DNA of 64,000 bases from NCBI GenBank assembly GCA_964035015.1, contig OZ036004.1:4915045-4979044 (forward strand). Reading direction: 5' to 3'. Every line of letters starts with the position of its first letter. Positions within the stretch are counted from its first letter, which is position 1. The notes under the pieces were generated by a model. It did no database searches, was not told where the DNA came from, and saw only the letters and a program-made list of their open reading frames with translations. The DNA is from Corallium rubrum (Eukaryota; Cnidaria; Anthozoa; Scleralcyonacea; Coralliidae). The translations under genes and the position numbers were made by a program. This document shows positions 55,475-64,000 of this stretch, one piece after another.

Positions 55475-58400
55475 ATGAGAAGAAACATAAAGTATAGATT
55501 GTTTATGGTCTTCGTTATTATATTATCCTGGTTTCTTTTCTTTTATCATTGGTTATACAATGGCAACTGTTCGATCGAAGAAGGTAAGCTGGTTGACATC
55601 TAACGCGCTTCTTTTAAAAACCTTTTGCCCTAATTTGTTACAGTTTCATACTCTGATAACATTCCTTTCTTAACATGTGCTAGTACTGATAAGAACATTT
55701 TCCCTCAAAACCTAACTAAAGTATTTAAAAAAACTTTCAAGTAATACTCAATTAGATGTGTTGATTAACATGCTGTAAATAATGTAGAAAGAAACCGGGT
55801 TTTTTACGATTATCCTAAATACTTTCACTGCCGTTGAGTCCTTGAAATTTGATACAAATTAGAACACAGTGTCTTAATTATTCTAACGTAAGTTTTGTTT
55901 TATAAATTCAGATTCCAAGGTTCCAAATCATGGAACAAGTACAAAATTATCAATGTTTGAAGACAGACTTGCAGTTGCAAATAACGAGATTAGAACTTTA
56001 CAGAAAGAAATTAGTAAATTAAAGAAATCAATTAGAAGACAAGAAACTGGTTCATTAGGAGGCTGTGATTCGAATAATACAGAATTAACAACAGATTGTC
56101 AGGTATGTTGTCTGTTCTTGATATTCTGTATTCTCAGAAAGCTTTCATAGGGATCCTTCTTTGAATGGGGGGTCTTGAGATCTGTCTATATGAGTCTGGG
56201 TATAAAGGAACTTAAAGCTAGGAGAGAACTCTATCAGATAAACAATGTACCTTGTGAAAGCTCTAGGCCTCCAGGGGGCTGATTGATTTTCACACCTCTT
56301 TTATACCTTTTGGGGGGTGGGGCTTGATAGGGAGGGGGTGTTCCACTAAATTCCACTAAAAACCACTGATTATAAAGTCAAAATACAAGTACTGTCCCAC
56401 TTCTGTAGTCTGTTGTGTATTACTGTAACAAGGTACCAACTACTGAAGCATGATGACACTGGTGTTAAAGTCACCTATTATTGACCTGTTTGTTGGTGTC
56501 TATTTGTGAGAACAGATTGTATGATGATTACATTATAAGGTCTTACAACATTATAGACATCATTTATAGTTTAGTGAGCAGTAGCCATTACAGAAGAAAT
56601 ACAGAACAAAGTACAGAATTGAAAGTGTTGAAGTTTCTGTATTTTGACTGTAAAGAGACTTGTTTGTTTTTATGAAATACTAGCTTTAACCTATCCCTGC
56701 CTGAGCCAGCCAAAAACAACCCCTTTATTGTTTTACTCTGACCTCTGTAACACCAGATGATTTCACTCATCAATTAGGGATAACCCTCAGACATCTTAGA
56801 CAGCAATGGAAACATTTCAACACAGTGGATCTACTTTTTTTTTAAACTTTTTTGAAAGGTTTTTCTAGTGTTAATGTCTGGCTTTTGGCTGGCTGGCTGA
56901 GTGGTCTTCTTATACTAAGGTGGTAAAAGTACCATTTTAGGCTGACTTACCACAGTAGAATAAAAGTACAGTCAATTGTATTTGTTTTTATTAGTTGTGT
57001 TTTGTTTGCCATATGCTATGGCTAAAGTGATTGTTACCCATTATAAGTATTAAATATCAGATACCAAATTTAGCTCCCTATGGATGAATAGCTAATTAGT
57101 GTTTAATGTTTTGTTAGTTCTTCTGTACAAGCTGTCGTTAAACCCAGCATACACTAGAGTTACCAAAACAAGTTACCAAAACACAGTTAAAAGCTTCTAG
57201 GACAGCGTCGGCCATGGTTGAAATCCAAATATTACCAGCGTTAAGTCACGTTGGCCTGAAAAACAGAGAAAAATCTTCTCGACGTTTCGAGCAAAGGCCC
57301 TTCATCAGGAGAAATTAATTTCTCTTTCTCCTGACGAAGGGCCTTCGCTCGAAACGTTGAAGAGATTTTTCTCTGTTTTTCAGGCCAACGTGACTTAACC
57401 CTGGTAATATTACCAAAACACAGTTTCTGAGAAACAAAAGTTTCCAGTGTTAATGTTGAAAAGTTTCCAAGACTTTGTTTCAGAAACCATTAGTTTCCCT
57501 GATCAGAACACTGTTCTATTTTTTGAAACAATTTTTGGAAATTTTTTTGAAAATGTGTCGTGGAAACTTGTTTCACAAAATTGTTTTGGAAATTTGTTTC
57601 AGTGTGTGCTGGGCTTTAAAACTCCGAAAATTCTGAGCTCCAGATGGGATTTGAACCTACAACCTTTCAAATACTAGCCAGCTGTTTTAACTATTGAGCC
57701 ACTGGAACTCAGATGGCAGACTGAGAGCATCTGGCTGGCATTCAAAAGGTTGTGGGTTTAAATCCTGTCTAGAGCTCAAACTTAATAATTTTATTAATAA
57801 TTTTAGACCCTGGATATTGCAGTTGTTTGTGCTGGCCATCGTACAAGTCGTCAAGTTATTACTTTAATAAAATCCATTTTATTTTATCGTCGAAATCCTC
57901 TGCATTTTCATTTCATATCTGATCCAATTGCACAGACCATTCTTACAACTTTATTTAAATCCTGGAATATACCTTTAGGTAAGTCAACTGAAGGATCTAT
58001 AACAATCCTTTTTGAACAACTAGGTGTGTTGATTAGATGAGCCATGAAACATTTGCATCTGACTTTTATCCAATACAGAAACTCTTGCCTTCAACTCAAG
58101 TTTGTTTATCAGATAAAGATTGGTTTATGTATATTTTTATTATTTTTAGTGAATATTTCATTTTATTCAGCTGAGAAAATGATGGTAAGTGTTAGGCCCA
58201 CCAAGAGGTGACCAGAGATTTTGGGCTACTAAGTAGAGGCTAGGGAATTTTTGAATTCTTGTATCTTTGAAGACTCGAGTCAAGACTGTAGTGTATTTTC
58301 TGCTTGTTGAGGGCACTGTTCTCATATTTTTGGCTGTGATTCAACTGGATTTAAAGTCTCTGACACCCATACTCATAGGTGTAGAGTTTTGTTTTTGTCT

Positions 58401-61400
58401 AGAGGGGCTGAAGGTTGAACAGAGCCTTTCTAAGAATTTTTCCATGGGGGACATTTACAAAAAGGGACTCTTCTAGGGGGGTTGGGGGGCATGCCCCCCC
58501 CCTGGAAATTTCTGAAATTTAGAGTCTTGGAAATGCCATTTCCTGTATTCTGAGGGGTGACTTTTAAGAACACTGAAGGTCATGAAATGACATAAAAACT
58601 AGTTAAAATACAACACATTTCAACAAGTTTTCAATGTTGTGTTTACTGGGTTGATTTATCACTGTATATGGGTGCTTTTGGCTGACAGGAATGAGGCTGT
58701 AACAGTTACTTTAGCCTAACGAGTAACCTATAATTTGTGAATGGTGATTGATGAGTCAGTTGCTGCAAAATTTCTTGGGGGGGGGGGGGAGGGGCAGCCC
58801 CCTCATCGAGATTTCTCCGGGGGCTAAAGCCCCTCAGCCCCCCCCCCCCCATACTCTACGCCTATGCCCACACTGTTACATGAGGGAAAGATTTGTTTGT
58901 CCTTGGGAAATCCTGGTCGTGGTAACATTACTGAACCATTCGAGTGGCTGATCACACTGGTCATGTGAACTTAATTCCCTTCTTGTGTAGTCTCCTTTGC
59001 AGCTGTTGAGAAAGAGATTACGATCAAAAAATATAACCAACATAAAAATGGCTGAGAAGGACTAGATTACTTACAGTATATTGAGAGAATGTCATATTTG
59101 TTTTTGTTTTAAGAATGAAGTTTCTTGGATTCCAAATAAACATTACTCTGGGAATTATGGACTTCTGAAATTAATTTTACCTCGACTCTTACCAGAATAT
59201 TTAGAAAAGGTACGATGCGTTAAAAAATAGGTCCGCATTGCGTGCACACGTGACTTGTGAATTTCTTATTTATTTCATAGCCCTGTACTTCCTAGAGCTT
59301 AGCAGCTAGCATTCTGACATTTGTTTTGCTCTACTTCAAACCAATATGCATTGTTTCATGTCTTCTCTGTAGATTATTGTTCTGGATACAGATATAATAT
59401 TTGCCACTGATATAGCAGAACTTTGGGAATTATTTTCAAAGCAAAGTGGTAAAAAGGTAATAACAATATTTTTTTTTGTTTTTATAAGCAGGCTAATATA
59501 TTTCCTAAAGAGTTTCTTAAGACAAAAGGTTGACTTGATTTTTTTAGTGTATTGGTCTTGTTGAAAACCAAAGTGATTGGTATTTGGGAAAGCTGTGGAA
59601 AAATCACCAACCATGGCCGGCTTTGGTACGTGTGAAGTTTTCAAATTAACTTTCCTACGTAGGTTGGACTTCAAAAACTCATTAATAATTCATGAGGAAA
59701 ACACAAAGGAAATCAGTACCATGTCCGTGGTTTTATAGTGATAAAAAATCTTCCTAAATTACATAAACTTTAGCTTTGATTTTCTCGGCTTAGACAACGT
59801 TGTTTTTAAAATCACTACGCCAATGAACTTACCAAATGGGTCATTTTTGAAGCTATTAAAACACTTGCGGTACGTGTTTTATCAGATCTAAAACACTCGA
59901 TTATTGCCTCGTGTTGTAAATATTTCATTTTGAGAAATTGAGAAAAAATTGATAGATGTGGAAATCCGTTTGGTGATTATTCTATGTTTACTTTTTAAGA
60001 AAAAGGAAAAAAATTGTTTAGTTTTAACATTAGTATTGCGTGTTTTTGTCCAGGGTCGTGGCTTTAATACTGGTGTCATCTTACTCGATTTACTCAAACT
60101 GCGCGAGTTGAACTGGATGGCAATATGGAGATTAACAGCTGAAAAAGAACTAATGAACTTTTTAGCAACTTCGTTAGCAGACCAGGTATATGTTTAAGAA
60201 TTAAAATACTTTGTTTTCTTCAGATATCACTTCTGTATTTTTTTCATCAATGCGTTAAAAAATAGGTCCGCATTGCGTGCACACGTGACTTTTGTATTCT
60301 ATAGCATTGATTGTTATTTCTAGAGTTAATAACAGCATTCTAATTGGTCTACTCTTGGTCTACTGCAAACCTCAAAGCAATATGCATTGTGTCATGTCTT
60401 CTTCAAGACATAGTCAATCGAGATATGGTCTGGAAACTCGGCAAACTTCAAAGCGCCTATAATGAGCTGTGATTTTATGTTGAACCGTACCTTACACCGT
60501 GCACAACCTTTGTTTTAGGTTTATTAATATTTAAATAGCACGGTTGAGTGATTGAACTGAAACGTTGCTATTGGATAATTCGTTCATTATACTAAAATAC
60601 AATGGCTTCAGTGACCGTACACAAAAATGCATAAAGGCGAACAAAAAGATAGAACAGAGACTTTAGCTGAGTTTCCAGACCATATAGTCGCATTTTAATA
60701 TTCTTTACAGTCCATTTACAGCTTCCCGTTCCTGTTCTCTTCTGGAAGAAAGCTTAGCTCTACACGGAGGAGAGAACGATACATATTTACGAGTAAAAAA
60801 GCGGATTTTCTATTAGTTCCGTAGAGGTGGCTTCTTTCCGAGCTTGCTTGTCAAGACTTATTTGTTTTTCTTTTTTCTGTGTGATTTAGGATATTTTTAA
60901 CGCTGTTATAAAGAACCATCCTTACCTCATACAGAAGTTGCCTTGTGGATGGAATATACAACTGAGCGATAACATGCGAAGTGAGGTAGAAAACTTTCTT
61001 TTCTGTCCCACACACCTATCTTGTCTCAATTTGTACTCTATCTTATTCATACTCTGCCTACCTCCCACCCTCTGCCACTCCTACATTACCCATGCACCCC
61101 TCTCTGCTTTGTCTAATCGTCTCACTCCGACCTTGACCTATTCACGTTTTCTCATAATTGGCGTAATACTTCTTCATTATTTCAACTGGAATCTCATCTT
61201 TAACTTTCCTTTATTTTCTCAAGTCAATCGAGAAATGCTACGCTGAAGTTTCCGACCTCAAGGTTCGTACTATAGTTGAAAACAGAGTTAATGCATAAAG
61301 TCACTGCCAAAAACAGGTTTTCAAGCGGCCTCTTGTAGAATTAAAACGCAGTTTTTGTCCATTTTTTATTTATTTTTTTATTGAAATTAAGTTACTAGTA

Positions 61401-63811
61401 TATTTATAGCCGTTGATTTTAATTTAGGTTATTCACTGGAACTCGCCAAAGAAATTAAAAGTGAAAAACACACATGCCGAATTTTTCCGAAATCATTATT
61501 TGACGTTCTTGGAATATGATGGAGATTTATTGAGGTATTTGGATTTTTAATGGCTACAATTTCTTTTGGAACTACAGGAGCGCTCATGCTAAAATTGCAT
61601 TAAAATTACAATCAAAATATAGTACGGTTAGATATACTGCCGAAACAGAGAACGTAGGAGTCTATTAACGTTTCAAGGGAACGTTTTCGAGCGTTGTTGA
61701 GCGCAGCACGCTACTTTTATTTTACTATTTGAATCAAAATTAGTTCGATTTAATTTCATTTGAAGCTTTGTAACGTTACGACTCTCGCGTTTCTCTTTTG
61801 ACCAAACGTTCCTAATGTTAAAATAAGTTCGTTCTTTTCTTTTTCAGGGGAAGATTATTTAGTTGTATGAAGGCAGATGAAGCTCGTTCATCGGATCTCA
61901 AGGTAGTCAACCAAACAAATGATAACTAGTTGAATAGTTCAGTTCATTTATAATCCTAGCGTATGTTGTTCCCGCGAAGAACGTGAAAGTTAACTGTGTT
62001 TGTTTTCTGTAGACGCTTGATGAAGATGATGCGTGTTACGATATTCGCCGTGAACAAACTTTAAGTCGCAGAACTCATTTGTACTATTTGAAATATGATT
62101 TTGCACAGGTAATTGATAGCTTGGTTGATTGGTTGGTTGTGGATGGTGTATGGGTTGGTTAATGGGATGGTTAGTTGGTTTGTTCATGGTTGATTGTTTG
62201 GTGGATTGGTTGGTGAGTTTTCTGTTCGAAGCTGAAGCTATGATTTAGGCAATGTATTATTTTTCTCTTTCAAGTATGACGAGTATGACGTGACGTTGGT
62301 TGCGCAGCTGTCTATGGAAAGATTACAAATGATCGAGGCCATTTGCAAGCAATGGAAAGGTGATGTTTAATATATAATTGCAGCGTTCTCCAGCCTATCC
62401 TTCTGTGTCCCAACCTATCTTTCTGTGTCCCAACCTATCTTTCTGTGTTCCAACATATCCTTCTGTATCCCAATCTATCCTGTGTCCCAACCTATCCCAT
62501 TGCGTCCCAGTATATCCCTATATGTCCAAATCTACCCCTCTGTGACCCACCCTATCCCTCTGTGTCCCAATCTATTCCTCTGTGTCCCAAACTATCCCTC
62601 TACATCCCAACCTATCCTATGTTCCAACCTATTGACATGGTGTTTTTTTTGTCTAGGTCCAATCAGCTTTGCTTTGTACTTATCTGACTCGGAAGCTCAG
62701 CAGTTTTTGGGTTACTCTCAGTCGTCAAGTATTTTGAAAAGCAGAAAAAATGTCGCCTATCATCTTGTGTTTAAAGATGGCGTAAGTTTCCTTTTTTTTG
62801 GTAGCCAAATTTTGCTATAGTAGAAAGTCATTAAAACTGTATTTTATCTTCTATTTAAAGGGTGTCTTTTTTTGTCTTTCTTAGAATTTTTATCCCGTGA
62901 ATTTTCTTCGCAACATTGCGCTGGCTCAGTCGCGAACTCCTTACGTGTTTTTAAGTGATATTGACTTCATTCCTCCAGATAGTTTATATAATTACCTCAG
63001 GTAATGAAATAATAATTGGAATTGATGGGTGGTGGTGGGTGAGGTGATGGTGGGTGGTGGTGGTGATGGATGGTGGTGGTGGTGATGGATGGTGGTGGTG
63101 GTGATGGTGGGTGGTGGTGATGGTGGTGGTGGTGGTGATGGATGGTGGTGGTGGGTGGTGATGGTGGGTGGTGATGGTGAGTGGTGATGGTGAGTGGTGA
63201 TGGTGAGTGGTGATGGTGGGTGGTGGTGGTGGGTGGTGGTGGTGATGGTGGGTGGTGGTGATGATGGATAGTGGTGGCGGTGATGGATGATGGTGGTGGT
63301 GATGATGGATGGTGGTGGTGGTGATGGATGGTGGTAGTGGTGATGGATGGTGATGGTGGGTGGTTATGGATGGTGGTGGTGATGGTGGGTGGTGGTGGTG
63401 GGTGATGGTGGGTAGTGGTGGTGATGTATGGTAGTGGTGGTGATGGATGGTGGTGAAGGGTGATGGTGGGTGGTGATGGATGGTGGTGGTGGTGATGGAT
63501 GGTGGTGGTGGTGGTGATGATGGGTGGTGGTGGTGATAGATGGTGGTGGTGGTGGTGATGGATGGTGGTGGGTGGTGGTGGTAGTGTTGTTGTTGGTGGT
63601 GGTGGTGGGTGTTGGTAGTAGTGTTGTTGTTGGTGGTGGTGGTGGTGGTGGTGGTGGTACTGATGGCGGTGTTGGTGGTGGTGTTGTTAGTGGTGGTAGC
63701 TGTTGTTTTATTACTCGAATTAATTATATTTCTTTGTTTATTTATTTATTAAAAATTATCATATATTTTCATTGCAGACAGATAATTCGCAACACAGACA
63801 TGAACAAGAAG
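55475..63811 (+). CDS. LARGE1: LARGE xylosyl/glucuronyltransferase, 3' end beyond window
   Basis: LARGE is a Golgi enzyme with a GT8 xylosyltransferase and a GT49 glucuronyltransferase domain; it extends matriglycan on alpha-dystroglycan. Exons: 55475-55583, 55912-56102, 57807-57978, 58150-58184, 59114-59209, 59373-59456, 59548-59625, 60054-60185, 60890-60985, 61233-61262, 61428-61534, 61848-61902, 62013-62108, 62275-62359, 62657-62781, 62885-63000, 63778-63811. They give 547 codons in one frame. A type II anchor at residues 8-28, then a coiled coil (about 50-75), precede the GT8 domain with LDTDIIF (D206, D208) and the GT49 start with LSDIDF (D522, D524). The final 190 or so residues lie past 64000. 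Exon 10 has two usable acceptors 9 nt apart. LARGE1 and LARGE2 are not distinguished. Confidence 0.93.
57135..57790. mobile_element. Nested foldbacks in LARGE intron 2
   Basis: An outer pair, AAACCCAGCATACACT (57140) and GTGTGCTGGGCTTT (57603-57617), encloses an inserted palindrome (57228-57413) with hammerhead cores. Beyond it, 57616-57790 is an inverted pair of tRNA-like heads, each with a B box (GGTTCAAATCC-type) and an A box region. It is a layered insertion of three repeat types. Confidence 0.6.
57228..57413. repeat. Palindrome with hammerhead cores on both strands
   Basis: The plus strand has CTGACGA (57331-57337), a GGGC/GCTC stem and GAAA (57351-57354). The minus strand has CTGATGA (57308-57302) and GAAA (57288-57285). 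The outer arms, AATATTACCAGCGTTAAGTC and its complement, are nearly exact. Confidence 0.7.
58374..58866. mobile_element. hAT MITE in LARGE intron 4
   Basis: The ends CATAGGTGTAGAGT and ACTCTACGCCTATG are flanked by CCCATACT (58366-58373) and CCCACACT (58867-58874), one mismatch in 8. It is the same family as 25765-26203, in opposite orientation. Confidence 0.8.
59215..59370. repeat. Repeat copy reaching the LARGE exon 6 acceptor
   Basis: GCGTTAAAAAATAGGTCCGC and the following 150 bp match 60249-60405. Similarity runs through ATATGCATTGTTTCATGTCTTCT, directly into the CTGTAG acceptor of the exon at 59373. Confidence 0.7.
59680..59905. repeat. GCCGAG-family dispersed repeat, reverse orientation
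   Basis: Reverse complement of the block at 14575-14860: it shares TTTTCTCGGCTTAGACAACG and GTGTTTTATCAGATCTAAAA. It lies in LARGE intron 7. Confidence 0.65.
60249..60700. mobile_element. Foldback element in LARGE intron 8, longer copy
   Basis: Its left part equals 59215-59370. An inner pair, ATATGGTCTGGAAACTCGGC (60423) and GCTGAGTTTCCAGACCATAT (about 60666-60685), makes a hairpin. Confidence 0.6.
61610..61735. repeat. Copy of the hammerhead-core repeat family (core lost)
   Basis: AATATAGTACGGTTAGATATACTGCCGAAACAGAG-type left arm, then GCGCAGCACGCTACTTTTAT, which is the outer end of the family. The CTGACGA centre is deleted. It lies in LARGE intron 11. Confidence 0.6.
62390..62640. repeat. 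20-bp minisatellite in LARGE intron 14
   Basis: About 12 units of TATCCCTCTGTGTCCCAACC, degenerate, ending 15 bp before the acceptor tract of exon 15. Its open frames (62425-62820) are only partly real: the last part is exon 15. Confidence 0.9.
63020..63705. repeat. GGT/GAT trinucleotide-rich array in LARGE intron 16
   Basis: About 685 bp of GGTGGTGATGGT-like sequence with GTT variants at the right end. Strand-biased, with very few C. The glycine/valine frame at 63524 is an artefact. Confidence 0.95.
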
Positions 63812-64000
63812 GTATTGTACCACACTAACTTCATTTAGTCGCGCACCACCGTCAACTGCTTTGAATTTTGAAAAGCCATAACCTCTTTGTTTTGCAAAAC
63901 GCGCAAATTAAAGTAGTGTAATCAGTTTTGAACAAGATGGCGGGAAACCAAGCAAGTCAGCGGGGATGTCTCTTCGGATTTTTTCATTTTTGAAAGCGTT

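Noticed and set aside
63524-63838. Glycine/valine-rich frame reaching the window end
   Set aside because: It is the GGT/GAT array; only 63778-63811 within it is a real (LARGE) exon, and in another frame.

Overview
The window is eukaryotic nuclear DNA from an animal. It holds spliced genes with GT-AG introns, AT-rich introns packed with foldback elements, and minisatellites and microsatellites. The protein set points to an invertebrate metazoan: METAP2, CYB561D2, DYRK2, FBXL5, OTUD5, an SLC41 magnesium transporter and LARGE. Dense palindromic MITEs, a hammerhead-bearing Penelope-like element and a 5S-type SINE would suit a cnidarian, perhaps an anthozoan. That placement is my impression, not something the sequence proves. 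I see no sign of bacterial or viral sequence.

Layout. 731-7523 (+) is METAP2, 14 coding exons, 476 aa. It lies tail to tail with CYB561D2 (minus, 3 coding exons, 8095-9970). 10.1-20.5 kb is repeat-rich: four tandem arrays, several palindromes, one hAT MITE with a perfect target duplication, and one small secreted cysteine-rich peptide gene (11207-11497, minus). 21074-22855 (+) is DYRK2 with an uninterrupted coding region. 26221-31656 (minus) is FBXL5, 8 exons. It lies head to head with OTUD5 (32839-43434, +, 10 exons), whose introns carry a Penelope-like element, four TTAA-bounded MITEs, LINE tails and three large tandem arrays. 44904-46000 (minus) holds a candidate three-exon gene for a 39-residue single-pass membrane microprotein. 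47445-53814 (+) is an SLC41 transporter, 9 exons. 55475 to beyond the window end (+) is LARGE, of which 17 exons and 547 codons are visible.

How the genes relate. They do not form an operon; they are independent loci. FBXL5 (iron-sensing ubiquitin ligase subunit) and OTUD5 (deubiquitinase) are divergent neighbours about 1.2 kb apart. All exon joins were chosen by reading frame, splice sites and family alignment from memory, and every complete multi-exon model closes in frame (1431, 660, 1623, 1470 and 1587 nt).

The most unusual items are: (1) the hidden microprotein gene; (2) the secreted peptide precursor with three short Cys-Cys loops; (3) a Penelope-like element with a nearly complete hammerhead ribozyme in its 3' tail, sitting inside a 20-bp minisatellite, plus several palindromes carrying the same ribozyme core; (4) six CRE-like palindromes spaced 21-22 bp apart in FBXL5 intron 1; (5) transposons placed within 10-30 bp of splice acceptors or a stop codon.
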